DNA of 64,000 nt from Bacillota bacterium (GCA_023421735.1 JAEZSP010000007.1:3913-67912); one strand, 5' to 3'; counted from the first letter of the stretch, positions 16,694 through 25,744 are shown. Notes: a model not told the origin generated them from the sequence alone. Numbers and translations are program-made.

Positions 16694-17432
16694 CCCTTTT
16701 GAGAATGTTTCGCCTCTCTTAGTCTTACTCGAACCTTATGCAGATTCAGTGATGAATCCTTACTGTGGTTCCTGTGTTAGTACGCTACCTGACTAGTGGC
16801 TGTCCCTCCACCGCTTGTTATCGCGGCTTCATAGGTACCTCGCCACCGCTTTCCATCACAGTAAAGACAAGTTATACATTGCTGCTTTCCTTGCCAACGC
16901 TTCACGGGGATGAAGCCCTCCACGTCGTGATGGTTCCACGTTCCGGTCATCCTATCCATGTTCTATGCCCTTAGGTCTCTCCTATGAGCCTGCCTGCTTG
17001 ATGCCGCCTGTAACGGCATAAGGATTTTCATAAAGAAGAGTTTTACTCGTCCTCACAGGCGTTGCTTTGAGCAACGCAGCCTTTTAGACTGCTGATCGTT
17101 TAGACCCTTACATTCGGAGATTCGCCATTCGCAATTGTCACATGCGAAATTCTAACCATAGGCATAGATAGACCACCGGCCTAACACTCGCGACCACCTC
17201 TGGTTCGCCTTTGACCTAACGATTCCCGATAGGCCGAGTGCATACAGCCGACTTCACCGAGCGTCTGACATTTCAACACTTCATTGTTTCCATGCCAGTC
17301 GGAGTATTATGGGAGCGTTTCAGGGCGTTACCCCTTCATTCCACTCTTCGGATGGCCAGTTCTACAACAACTTTGGCTATTAGGCAGCCATCGTCATTGC
17401 GCCCAACCTTTTCAGTTGGGAACGTGCCGCAC

Positions 17433-17961
17433 CCTCGTCAATCCAGGCGGCGGTACCCTTGGACACCGCGACGGGGATCTTGCGCTCGCCGGTGGAGGTG
17501 TGGATAACGTGCGCCAGTCTGCGGAAGATGTTCTTGTCCTGCAGCGCTTCGATCAGGGTGCGCTCATACTCGTCGGGGACGAGATAGCCGCCCTCGCTAT
17601 CGGTGCCGACCTCCAGCGCATTGTACACTTCGGGGCGGACGGCCTTGTTGCGCATGGCCTTCCAGAAGGCGTTTCGGTAGCTGTCCGCGGCGCGACCGAT
17701 CTTTTCCTCGGCGCTGAGCTGCATGGGCTTCCCGGCGAGGGGCCTGGCGGTGGGCTGGTTGAGCTCGGCGTCGATGGCCTGCTGGCGTTCCAGGCGCTCG
17801 ATCTCGGTCTTCATGCGGTCGACGTCCTCGACCATCCGGTCATAGGTGACGGCGTCCTCGGTACCCATGGTGCCGTCCTCACCGATATGCGTGTCACGGT
17901 ACTTCTTGGCGGCGTCCCAGAGGTTTGCGCGCTTTTCGCGCATGGAAAGAATCTGGTTCAT
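17433..17961 (-). CDS. Major capsid protein (HK97 fold), 5' exon
   Basis: The N-terminal 176 codons, starting at the ATG at 17961 (GGAGGA 7-8 nt upstream). A long helical delta domain (LWDAAKKYRDTHIGEDGTMG; EDVDRMKTEIERLERQQAID) acts as internal scaffold and would be cut by the upstream protease. The mature part begins around SYRNAFWKAMRNKAV and runs through GTDSEGGYLVPDEYERTLIE to TAAWIDE. The exon ends at GACGAGG, one base into a codon, where the group II intron begins. Sequence past this point in the same frame is intron and is not capsid. Confidence 0.93.
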
Positions 17962-17977
17962 AACGGGTTCCTCCATT

Positions 17978-18757
17978 TCAATATTTGAGTTCTTCCAGCC
18001 GGGCGTCGGTCTTTGTCACCTTCGCGCGGTTGGGGTCTGGGGCTGGGACAGGGATTGGGGCAGGCTCCGGAGCGGGTTCCGAAGCGGGTTCCGCCTCGGG
18101 CTGCGTCAATACGATTTCATCGCTTTTTGCCGCGATGGCGGCGGGACGCGCAGGCTTCTTCCGGTCAAACCACGCCTGCACACCTTCCTCGGCCACTTTC
18201 GCGTACACGGCGCGATCCTCGGCGGCGTTGACCGGGTACTTCGCCGGATTGTCCGCAATGGCGTCCACAAAGCCGCGCTCAAATGCGCCTTTGGCGTCCA
18301 TCCATGTGGCGGCGGTCATCATGTCGGCAGTGTCGTTTCGGGAGATCCGGACGCGGCGCTCGTACATGTTGAGGATGCTTTCCTTGCAGGCGCGCAGCAG
18401 GTTGATGGAATCGGTGAGCTCGCGCTCATTGCCAAATGCCATCATGCTGGGATCATGAATCATGAAAAGCGAGCCGGGCGTCATCTCCAGCCGATCCGCC
18501 GCCATACAGAGCATGGTCGCGGCGGATGCCGCTGTTCCGGACACGGTGATGCTCACCGAGCCGGGGTAGGCGCGGAGATCGTCGAACATGCGGACGGCGG
18601 CGTTGCACGAACCGCCGTAGCTGTTCAGGCGGATGTGCACGTCGTCGCTGTGCTCGTTATTGGCCCCATACAGCGATTCGTGCAGGGAATCGGGCGTGAT
18701 CTCGTCGCCGAACCATACCTCATCGTCGATGTAGCCATTCAGGGTGAGCTCCCTCAA
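17978..18757 (-). CDS. Prohead maturation protease, ClpP type
   Basis: 259 aa. ClpP fold: VHIRLNSYGGSCNAAVRMFD, nucleophile region GTAASAATMLCMAADR (Ser in AAS), then SLFMIHDPSMMAFGN (catalytic His). It cleaves the capsid delta domain during head maturation. The C-terminal 50 residues are a Pro/Glu/Ala-rich low-complexity tail (PEAEPASEPAPEPAPIPV). The start is TTG, with GGAGGAATG upstream and a 4-nt overlap with the portal gene, so translation is coupled. It sits just upstream of the split capsid gene. Confidence 0.92.
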   Translation of the reverse strand: MRELTLNGYIDDEVWFGDEITPDSLHESLYGANNEHSDDVHIRLNSYGGSCNAAVRMFDDLRAYPGSVSITVSGTAASAATMLCMAADRLEMTPGSLFMIHDPSMMAFGNERELTDSINLLRACKESILNMYERRVRISRNDTADMMTAATWMDAKGAFERGFVDAIADNPAKYPVNAAEDRAVYAKVAEEGVQAWFDRKKPARPAAIAAKSDEIVLTQPEAEPASEPAPEPAPIPVPAPDPNRAKVTKTDARLEELKY

Positions 18758-20079
18758 GAGGCATTCCTCCGTTTCTTTTGGCCTTTGGTCGGCTCCTGGG
18801 GCGGTTGATCATCCGGCGGCGGTTCATCAGGTTGTGTTTCCTGCTCCGTCTGTGCCAAGCTGGCCATTGCCGCCGCCGCGATATTGATGCCCGCCAGCGC
18901 GCAGGGAATCATGTTCCCATTGCAGAGGTAGGCGTTCCCACCGTCCTCGTCCGACAGGGGGTTCAGGTTCTCAAGCTCGCGGATATCGTTGCTGCTCATC
19001 CAGCCGTTCTGCCGGGCGATGGCGTAGCCTTCCATGCGACTCTTGTAGTCGCCCCGCATCAGACCGTCGATATTGAACTGCACGTAAAAGCGCCCCCTCT
19101 CCTGATCAGAGAACAGGGCGCGGTTCATGGCCTGCTCGATCCGTACCAGCCACGGCCTAATGGTGTGTACCGCGAAGTCGATGCTGCTGTGTTCAATGTT
19201 TGAGAATGTGGCACGGTCAAGATTGCACACCAGATGGGGTGGGACGCGAAAGATGCGGCAAATTTCCTCTACCTGAAACTTGCGCGTCTCGAGAAACTGT
19301 GCCTCGGAGTTCGGTATGGAGATCGGCGCGTAGGTCATGCCTTCTTCCAGAATGCACACCTTGTTCGCGTTGGCGCTGCCGCCGTAGGCAGCATTCCAGC
19401 TTTCCCTCAGGCGCTTGGGGTCCTTGACAGTGTTTGGGTGCGTCAGCACGCCGGACGGACGCGCGCCGTTGGCGAAGAACTTCCCGCCGTATTCCTCAGC
19501 GGCCAACCCCAGACCGATGGCGTTGCGCTCCAGCGCGATGGGACTGTAGCCCATGACGCCGTCAAACCCGAGACCGGCTATGTGGAGCACATCGTCCGGG
19601 GAAAGGCGTACCGTGCGCCCCTCTGTGGTGGTGTAGGTGTAGGTCAGGTTTCCGGCGGAGTCGCGGTCAACTTCCATGCGGTCGGGCATCAGCGGGTACA
19701 GCCCGGCGATGTGGTTGCGCCCGGAGCGGATGATCTGGGAATAGGAGTTGCCCCACAGGAGGACATGGCTGAGCATGGTTTCCCGCATGATGAACGAGGT
19801 CATTTCCGCGTTCGGCGCATCGTGCAGGATGCGGTACAGCGGGTGCTCTGTCGCCTTCAGGTTCCCTTTATCCGTTACCTCGAACACGTGAAGCGGCAAG
19901 GACGCAATGGTCTCCGCGATGACACGCACACAGGCGTACACCGTGCTCATCTGCATGGCGGTGGAGACCGTCACCGATTTGCCCGCGCCGCTGGTGCCGA
20001 AGTAGAAGGCGGGCGCGGAGCTGACAGCGTCTTTAGGCTTGTCCCGCGAACGAAACAAGCCGGAAAATGGGTTTTTCAT
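18754..20079 (-). CDS. Portal protein, HK97 family
   Basis: 441 aa. STVYACVRVIAETIASLPLH, ILHDAPNAEMTSFIMRETML, LLWGNSYSQIIRSGRN and RPSGVLTHPNTVKD are the conserved blocks of the TIGR01537 portal family. The dodecamer forms the DNA entry channel at one capsid vertex. The C-terminal 40 residues are acidic and Pro-rich with a Lys/Arg end. GAGGT precedes the ATG. The gene lies between HNH and protease in the usual packaging order. Confidence 0.93.
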   Translation of the reverse strand: MKNPFSGLFRSRDKPKDAVSSAPAFYFGTSGAGKSVTVSTAMQMSTVYACVRVIAETIASLPLHVFEVTDKGNLKATEHPLYRILHDAPNAEMTSFIMRETMLSHVLLWGNSYSQIIRSGRNHIAGLYPLMPDRMEVDRDSAGNLTYTYTTTEGRTVRLSPDDVLHIAGLGFDGVMGYSPIALERNAIGLGLAAEEYGGKFFANGARPSGVLTHPNTVKDPKRLRESWNAAYGGSANANKVCILEEGMTYAPISIPNSEAQFLETRKFQVEEICRIFRVPPHLVCNLDRATFSNIEHSSIDFAVHTIRPWLVRIEQAMNRALFSDQERGRFYVQFNIDGLMRGDYKSRMEGYAIARQNGWMSSNDIRELENLNPLSDEDGGNAYLCNGNMIPCALAGINIAAAAMASLAQTEQETQPDEPPPDDQPPQEPTKGQKKRRNAS

Positions 20080-20085
20080 GAGACC

Positions 20086-20427
20086 TCACTCTCCAGATCC
20101 GGTTTTCTCGTTATGATGACGGGCACATAATGGCTGCCAGTTTTGTTGATCCCAAAACAGCACCTTATCGCCCCGATGCGGAACGATGTGGTCAACCACC
20201 GTGGCCGGGGTCAGTTTCCCGTTCCTGCGGCACTCCGCGCAGAGCGGATGCTGTCGGAGATACAGCGCTCTGGCCTTGCGCCAGCTGGCGTCGTACCCCC
20301 GGACATGCGCACCGCCGCGCAGCGCGTCGTGGCTCCATTCCTTTCGGTGCTCCTCGCAAAACACGCCGCTCGCGCATAGGTTGGGACAGCCGGGATAGCG
20401 ACAGGGTCTTCTCGGTTTGCTTGGCAT
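20086..20427 (-). CDS. HNH endonuclease, packaging-associated
   Basis: 113 aa from the ATG at 20427 (GGGGTGAG upstream). The N-terminal zinc motif CRYPGCPNLC and a C-E-E-H pair are followed by PLCAECRRNGKL, VVDHIVPHRGDKVLFWDQQN and CARHHNEKTGSG, a complete HNH nuclease. In HK97-type phages with cos packaging such a protein works with the large terminase. It starts 4 nt past the terminase stop. In-frame upstream codons lie inside the terminase end and are not used. Confidence 0.9.
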   Translation of the reverse strand: MPSKPRRPCRYPGCPNLCASGVFCEEHRKEWSHDALRGGAHVRGYDASWRKARALYLRQHPLCAECRRNGKLTPATVVDHIVPHRGDKVLFWDQQNWQPLCARHHNEKTGSGE

Positions 20428-20431
20428 ATTC

Positions 20432-21991
20432 TCACCCCAATACCAAAAATCCACGGTCATCATAGACGGAAGCACCGCCGTTCAGGTTCTTCATGGCCCT
20501 GTCCATCGCCATGACCAGCGCGATGACGCCGTCTATCTTCTCCGTGGACTTTTCTTTGTCCGGCTTTATGTTCCCGGCAGGGTCGGTGCGCACATAGACG
20601 TTGTCGAAGTTCCACCGGAGCACCGGGTGCCCGCCGTGGTTGAGCTTCCGCTCCAGCACGATGCGCATCAGTTCTTTGCTGGGCGGGGACATATCCTTGA
20701 AGCCCTGTCCGAAGGGGACCATCGTGAAGCCGTCGCCCTCGAGGTTCTGCACCATCTGCGTCGCGTTCCAGCGGTCATAGGCGATCTCGCGGATGTTGTA
20801 CCGCTCGCCCAGCTGACAGATGAACGCCTCAATGTAGCCGTAGTGAACGACGTTCCCTTCCGTGGTCTGGATGTATCCCTGCCGCTCCCATGTGTCGTAC
20901 ATGACGTGGTCGCGTCGAACCCTGAGTTGGAGCGTGTCTTCCGGGAGCCAGAAGAACGGCAGCACGGTGTACGGCTCGTCCTCGTCGCGGGGCGGGAACA
21001 CCAGCACGAAGGTGGTGAGGTCGCTGGTGCTGGAAAGATCGAGCCCGGCATAACAGACGCGGCCTTCCAGTTCGTAGGGATTCACCACGCCGCCGCACTC
21101 GTCCCATTTGTCCATCGGCATCCAACGGATGGACTGCTTGACCCACTGGTTCAGGCGCAGCTGCCGAAACATGTTCTCGTCGGCGGGCGTCTCTAGCGCT
21201 TTGCGGTAAGCATCTCGCACCTTCTCAATGTCAATGGTATGACCGAGCGAGGGATTGGCGATGTGCCAGTTCTTTTCGTCCGACCAATCCGCGTCGTCCG
21301 GCAGGCCGAAGATCACCGGATAGAAGCGCGGGTCGGCCTTTCGCCCCTCAAGGATGTCCAGCGCCTTCTGATGCACTTCCCAGCAGATGCTTGTCCTGTC
21401 CGTGCCCGCCGTCGTGAGCAGAAACCAGAGCGGCTGTCTGCGGGCGTCGCCGGAGCCCTGCGTCATGACGTCGTACAGCGCGCGGGTAGGCTGGGTGTGG
21501 AGCTCGTCGAAGATGCAGGCGCTGACGTTCAGACCGTGCTTCGTGGCGACCTCCGACGACAGCACCTGATAGATGCTGCCGGTCGGCTGGTAGACCATGC
21601 GCTTCATGCTGGGAATGATCTTGATCCGCTTCAAGAGCGCCGGGGACTGCTTGACCATATCCACGGCGACGTCGAACACGATGGCTGCCTGCTGGCGGTC
21701 GGACGCGCAGGAGTACACCTCGGCCTTCCACTCGTCGTCATTGACCAACATGTTGAGCGCGATGGCCGCGCCGAGCTCAGACTTTCCTTGCTTCTTCGGG
21801 ATCTCAATGTAGGCGGTGGTGAACTGGCGGATCGCCGGGTCGTCGTCGCGTACCGTGCCGAACACATCACCTATGATCTTCTGCTGCCACGGGAGCAACT
21901 TGAAGGGCTTGCCGTGGAATTCGCCCTTGGTGTGCTTCAGGCACTCGATAAAGCCGCGCACGCGCCCAGCTCGCTTCTCATCATAAGCCAT
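20432..21991 (-). CDS. terL: Terminase large subunit
   Basis: 519 aa. ATPase domain: YIEIPKKQGKSELGAAIALN (Walker A-like) and NVSACIFDELHTQPTRALYD (Walker B with the catalytic Glu). The nuclease half has CYAGLDLSSTSDLTTFVLVF and ends with STEKIDGVIALVMAMDRA (the late Asp). It pumps DNA into the head and cuts concatemers. The start ATG overlaps the small-subunit stop by 11 nt. The N-terminal lead before the helicase-like core is short, but nothing is broken. Confidence 0.94.
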   Translation of the reverse strand: MAYDEKRAGRVRGFIECLKHTKGEFHGKPFKLLPWQQKIIGDVFGTVRDDDPAIRQFTTAYIEIPKKQGKSELGAAIALNMLVNDDEWKAEVYSCASDRQQAAIVFDVAVDMVKQSPALLKRIKIIPSMKRMVYQPTGSIYQVLSSEVATKHGLNVSACIFDELHTQPTRALYDVMTQGSGDARRQPLWFLLTTAGTDRTSICWEVHQKALDILEGRKADPRFYPVIFGLPDDADWSDEKNWHIANPSLGHTIDIEKVRDAYRKALETPADENMFRQLRLNQWVKQSIRWMPMDKWDECGGVVNPYELEGRVCYAGLDLSSTSDLTTFVLVFPPRDEDEPYTVLPFFWLPEDTLQLRVRRDHVMYDTWERQGYIQTTEGNVVHYGYIEAFICQLGERYNIREIAYDRWNATQMVQNLEGDGFTMVPFGQGFKDMSPPSKELMRIVLERKLNHGGHPVLRWNFDNVYVRTDPAGNIKPDKEKSTEKIDGVIALVMAMDRAMKNLNGGASVYDDRGFLVLG

Positions 21992-22475
21992 CCGTCCACC
22001 CTCCCTTCAAGAGCCGTTCCATCGGGTCCTCGCTTTCGCCGCCGCCCGATCCGCCACCATTGGCGATGATGCGCGCGCGGGTCGCGGGCGTCAGCCCGAA
22101 CTCCGAGCAGAAGGACTGCATGATTTTGAGGTTCTGCTGGGCGATCGATACCTGCGGAACCTGCTGCACATAACCGCTGGGCGTCTGGAAGATGGAGCCG
22201 TGCTGCGTGATGAATTCCTCGGCTTCCTTCCAGCGGGCATACGCCTGACAATAACCCTCAAAGGCCGTGATGTCCGCCATCGTCAAAACGCCCATCGCCT
22301 CGAGGGAGGGCGCGAGCCGCTTCCACTCCTTTTTCGCTTCGGGCAGCAGCCACGATGGGCACTTGATGGCGGCCTTCGGCGGCGCGGGCTCGTGCTCGTT
22401 CAGCGGGCGCTTGCCCGGGTTGCCCTCCAGCATCTTGATGGCGGTCGGCTTGGGCTTTCTCCCTCGTGTCGCCAT
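21981..22475 (-). CDS. terS: Terminase small subunit, P27 family
   Basis: 164 aa. MATRGRKPKPTAIKMLEGNP and KRPLNEHEPAPPKAAIKCPS are the hallmark N-terminus of P27 small terminases. They are followed by WLLPEAKKEWKRLAPSLEAM and helical segments ending in LTPATRARI. It recognises the packaging start site and recruits the large subunit. A Gly/Ser-rich linker lies before the end. It is located directly upstream of terL. Confidence 0.93.
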   Translation of the reverse strand: MATRGRKPKPTAIKMLEGNPGKRPLNEHEPAPPKAAIKCPSWLLPEAKKEWKRLAPSLEAMGVLTMADITAFEGYCQAYARWKEAEEFITQHGSIFQTPSGYVQQVPQVSIAQQNLKIMQSFCSEFGLTPATRARIIANGGGSGGGESEDPMERLLKGGWTDGL

Positions 22476-22478
22476 CGC

Positions 22479-23735
22479 TTACTCCAGCGCCCCGGATTGC
22501 AGGGCGACCGCTTCATAAGGAAGCTCCTGCCCGTCACGCAGCACGGTGATCTTTCCGTCAGGATACGCCAGATGATAGCGCTCCACGATCACGCTGGCAT
22601 ACCGGGGATCAAGCTCCATCATGCAGCAGATGCGGTCGGTTTCCTCGCAGGCGATGAGCGTGGAGCCGCTGCCGCCGAAGAGATCGAGCACAACGCCGTT
22701 GGGCGCGGAGCTGTTCTTGATGGGGTACGCCAGCAGTGGCACGGGCTTCATGGTGGGATGCTGGGCGCTGTGCTTGGGCTTGTCGAAGTTCCAGATGGTG
22801 GTCTGCTTTCGGTCGGTGAACCATTTATGCTTGCCGTTGGGCAGCCAGCCGAACAGCACCGGTTCATGCTGCCACTGGTAGGGGGATCGGCCCAATACAA
22901 GGCTGTTTTTCACCCAGATGCACACGCCGCTTATATGAAAGCCCGCCTCTTTGAACGCCCTGCGGAAGTTGAGCCCCTCCGTATCCGCGTGGAAGACGTA
23001 TGCACTGCCGCCCTCAGCCATATGCGCCGCCATGTTTCGGAACGCGGCGAGCAGAAACTCGAAAAACGCACCGTCCGCCATGCTGTCGTTCTGGATGGTC
23101 TTGCCGTTGGCGGACTCATACGACACGTTGTAGGGCGGGTCGGTGACCACGAGATTTGCCTTCACGTCGCCCATGAGCAGATCGACGGTGTCGGCGTCGG
23201 TGGAATCCCCGCAGACCATCCGGTGCTTGCCTAGCGTCCACACGTCGCCCGGCTGGACAAACGGCTTTACCGCCTCTGGATCGAGCGTGCAATCATCGTC
23301 TTTCACGCTCTTGTCATGCACCTTGGAGAACAGGTCGTCCACCTCGGCGGCGTCAAAACCGGTCGCGCCGAGGTCGTAGCCGGATAACTGCAGATCGCCC
23401 AGCAGGTCCGCCAGCGCTTTCGGCTCCCAGTCGCCGGTGGCTTTGTTGAGCGCGATGTTGAGCGCCTTCTCGTCCTGCGGGTTTTCGATATGAACGACCA
23501 CACAGTCAATCTCGGACGCACCCTCTGCCTTGAGCACCTTATACCGCTGATGCCCGCCGACGATGTTCCCGGAGACTTCGTTCCAGATGACGGGATCGAC
23601 ATAGCCGAAGTCCGTCATGCTGCGCTTGATCTTCTCGTAGGCGGGATCGCCGGGCTTGAGGTCTTTGCGGGGATTGTATTGCGCGGGCTTCAGCCGGTCA
23701 ATGGCGATGGGCTGTAGGTTCATGGTTGTATTCAT
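22479..23735 (-). CDS. ParB-N / DNA methyltransferase fusion (N4/N6, beta class order)
   Basis: 418 aa. Residues 1-130 are a ParB/sulfiredoxin-like domain (IAIDRLKPAQYNPRKDLKPG, VGGHQRYKVLKAEG). From about 160 it is an amino-methyltransferase: NLVVTDPPYNVSYESANGKT (DPPY, motif IV) comes before LDLFGGSGSTLIACEE (motif I), the beta-class order. The family methylates adenine N6 or cytosine N4 and is common near phage terminases, where it may protect phage DNA. No cognate nuclease is next to it. GGAGGG precedes the ATG, and a tRNA gene lies just upstream. Confidence 0.93.
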   Translation of the reverse strand: MNTTMNLQPIAIDRLKPAQYNPRKDLKPGDPAYEKIKRSMTDFGYVDPVIWNEVSGNIVGGHQRYKVLKAEGASEIDCVVVHIENPQDEKALNIALNKATGDWEPKALADLLGDLQLSGYDLGATGFDAAEVDDLFSKVHDKSVKDDDCTLDPEAVKPFVQPGDVWTLGKHRMVCGDSTDADTVDLLMGDVKANLVVTDPPYNVSYESANGKTIQNDSMADGAFFEFLLAAFRNMAAHMAEGGSAYVFHADTEGLNFRRAFKEAGFHISGVCIWVKNSLVLGRSPYQWQHEPVLFGWLPNGKHKWFTDRKQTTIWNFDKPKHSAQHPTMKPVPLLAYPIKNSSAPNGVVLDLFGGSGSTLIACEETDRICCMMELDPRYASVIVERYHLAYPDGKITVLRDGQELPYEAVALQSGALE

Positions 23736-23755
23736 AGGTTTCCCTCCATTTCAGA

Positions 23756-23831
23756 TGGAGCCGTCGCGCGGTTTCGAACCGCGATTCTGCCTCTTGTAAG
23801 GCGGTGGCTCTACCAATTGAGCTACGACGGC
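23756..23831 (-). tRNA. Phage tRNA gene, Thr-like body with imperfect anticodon arm (anticodon read as UAC)
   Basis: Exactly 76 nt with encoded CCA. The acceptor stem (GCCGTCG / CGACGGC), D stem (GCTC / GAGC) and T arm (CGCGG-TTCGAAA-CCGCG) are perfect. The anticodon stem (ACCGC / GAGGC) has two mismatches, and the 7-nt loop CTTACAA would place UAC (Val) at 34-36. The discriminator is U, and the body resembles tRNA-Thr more than tRNA-Val. It may be a diverged or decaying phage tRNA, or one with altered identity. Confidence 0.75.
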
Positions 23832-24598
23832 ATCGCTTCGCGCCAGCATGACGCTTTTTTTGTTTTTGGGGCTGATACCCCCACCCCTGAATTTCGCGAA
23901 AATTCACGCGAGAGGGGGCGGCGGTCCCCAGCCGAGGGCTCACAGAGATCTGATCCCCCCTCCCCGGGCACACCGGGGCGCGCGGGGGACGCCGGGGCGA
24001 AGCGCGGAAGCGCGCTGGGTGGCGGGCGCGGTCTTCCGGGACGACCGGGCGCGGGCGAAGGCTGGCCTTCACCGGAGCGCGGGTCGGGCGGCGGTGTGCG
24101 CGGGCGCGGCAACGGCGTGGCACAGCAACGGCGTGGCACAGCAACAGGCGCGGGCTTGCCGGGGCGGGCGGAGGACGCCTGCCAGGCACGACGGCGCGAC
24201 ACGGGCGCGACAGCGGGCGTTTCGCCGGGGCGGGCAACCGGGCGGAACCGATTCGTCGCGGCGCGACGGGCGGCTTTCCGGGCGCGACGCGTGCAACCGG
24301 GGCGCGGGGCGGCGGGAAACGGGGCGCAACGGGCGGAAGCGTGGGGCGCACATGGTCGGGCGGGGCGCGGTGGCGGGCGGTACGACGTCGCGTGCAGGTG
24401 CTATCTCTGCTCGGCGTGTGTAGGGTTTCGCCGCTCCATACAGTGGCGGCAGCGCCGGTGCGGCTCGGTTGTTCGCGCCGTTGCGGCGGGAAAGCGCCGG
24501 GCGTCCGGGCAAAACCGAGCGCGGCGCGGGCGGCGGGGCGGGGTTCTTCCTATGTGCGCGCGTAAAGGCGGCGGGTTGAGACGGATGTGTGTCCTGTC
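23832..24598. other. Extremely GC-rich, low-complexity intergenic region
   Basis: No convincing gene. The plus strand is strongly G-rich, all six frames are open for long distances, and the encoded peptides are Gly/Arg/Ala/Pro low-complexity, so the open frames are a composition effect. A 16-bp direct repeat (GCAACGGCGTGGCACA) occurs twice in tandem at 24109-24140 with a partial third copy. A near-palindrome (GAATTTCGCGAAAATTC) is at 23888-23904. It separates the minus-strand late operon from the plus-strand accessory genes. Confidence 0.6.
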
Positions 24599-24627
24599 TT
24601 GGTCTGGTCGGACACATCCAGTTATCC
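24599..24627 (+). promoter_or_regulatory. Possible promoter for the amidoligase operon
   Basis: TTGGTC and TTATCC are separated by 17 nt, about 110 nt upstream of the amidoligase start. It is a weak match to the vegetative consensus but the best in this GC-rich stretch. Confidence 0.3.
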
Positions 24628-24734
24628 GTTTGTTATCTTGCTTTCCCGGCGCGGCGGAGTGATGTATGTGTCGCGGGCGGCAGACAGGCCGCCGAGCTGC
24701 GGGCGGAAAACGCCGGGCACAAGGAGGAAACCCC

Positions 24735-25619
24735 GTGAAAAACCAGACTTTCGGCATCGAGGTAGAGATGACCGCCATCACGCGCCAGCAGGCGGCAGAG
24801 GTCATTGCGGCACACTTCGGCACGAGCGCCCAGCACACGGGCGGCACCTACGACGCTTGGCAGGTGCGCGACGGGCAAGGCCGCGCTTGGAAGCTGGTCA
24901 GCGACGCCAGCATCGCGGGAGCCCACGACCAGCAAACCGAGTTCGTCAGCCCCATCTGCAAATGGGCGGACATCGAGACGGTACAGGAACTCATCCGGAA
25001 GCTCCGGGCAGCGGGCGCGAAAGCGCACTCCTCCTGCGGCATCCACGTCCACGTCGGCGCGGGCGAACACACCGCGAAAACCCTGCGGAATCTGGTGAAC
25101 ATCGTCAACGCCAAGGAAGACCTGCTGACACAGGCCTTGGGCATTTCGCCCGACCGGCGGGGACGCTGGTGCCAAGCGGTCGACCCTGACTTCCTCCAGC
25201 GGCTGAACCGGAAGAAGCCCAAGACCACCGACGAGTTCGCCGAAGCCTGGTACGGCACACGCGACTGGCGCTGGCGGGCGGACAACCACTACGACGGGAG
25301 CCGCTACCACCTGCTCAACCTGCACAGCCTTTGGCAAAAAGGCAGCAACGGGCACCTGGGCACCGTCGAGTTCCGAGCCTTCAACAGCACACTTCACGCC
25401 GGGGAGATCAAAGCTTACATCCAGCTTTGCATGGCCATCAGCCACCAGGCGCTCGCGGCGGGAAGCGCCAGTCCGGCGCGCCCGCAAACCGACAACCCCA
25501 AGTACACCTTCCGGTGCTGGCTCCTGCGGCTGGGCTTCATCGGGGACGAATTCAAGACCGCCCGCGAACACCTCATCAAGCTCCTCCCGGGCAACAGCGC
25601 ATGGCGGCAGGCTTCCTGA
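24735..25619 (+). CDS. Putative amidoligase (Amidoligase_2 family)
   Basis: 294 aa from GTG at 24735 (AAGGAGG upstream). FGIEVEMTAITRQQAAEVIA, TEFVSPICKWADI, SCGIHVHVGAGEHTAKTLRN and GTVEFRAFNSTLHAGEIKAY are the strand and metal/ATP-site motifs of the COOH-NH2 ligase family related to glutamine synthetase and gamma-glutamylcysteine ligase. These enzymes form amide bonds on peptides or small molecules; the substrate here is unknown. The last 40 residues (KYTFRCWLLRLGFIGDEF...) match the C-terminus of the convergent 328-aa protein. It heads a plus-strand operon with a class II glutamine amidotransferase, a pairing known for this family in Bacillota. Confidence 0.88.
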   Translation: MKNQTFGIEVEMTAITRQQAAEVIAAHFGTSAQHTGGTYDAWQVRDGQGRAWKLVSDASIAGAHDQQTEFVSPICKWADIETVQELIRKLRAAGAKAHSSCGIHVHVGAGEHTAKTLRNLVNIVNAKEDLLTQALGISPDRRGRWCQAVDPDFLQRLNRKKPKTTDEFAEAWYGTRDWRWRADNHYDGSRYHLLNLHSLWQKGSNGHLGTVEFRAFNSTLHAGEIKAYIQLCMAISHQALAAGSASPARPQTDNPKYTFRCWLLRLGFIGDEFKTAREHLIKLLPGNSAWRQAS

Positions 25620-25744
25620 CAGGGAGCCTCCGCACCCCGCCTGACGATGGCCTTTGGCACAGGCCGAAACGCTCCGGAATCAGGAGCGTCGCGGGAGCCA
25701 AGCTCCTGAATCAAACGCGGCACAGCCGCAAGGAGGAACACACC

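Larger units (their letters stand above)
14756..17432 (-). mobile_element. Group II intron (2,677 nt) inside the major capsid gene
   Basis: The minus strand begins GTGCGGCACG (GUGYG 5' consensus) immediately after the exon sequence GACGAGG and ends in CGCTAT (the AY 3' consensus) before AGGCCGCC. Excision restores an uninterrupted capsid frame of 399 aa. A domain V hairpin with a GAAA tetraloop lies about 85 nt from the 3' end, and an intron-encoded reverse transcriptase/maturase occupies 14858-16693, as expected for domain IV. About 740 nt upstream of the ORF (16694-17432) hold the structured domains I-III with no gene. Boundaries come from reading frame plus consensus and may shift by a base or two. 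Confidence 0.93.

Noticed and set aside
23817..24662. Overlapping long open frames on both strands in the GC-rich gap
   Set aside because: Few A/T bases means few stops; products are Gly/Arg/Pro low-complexity and no ribosome binding site precedes them.
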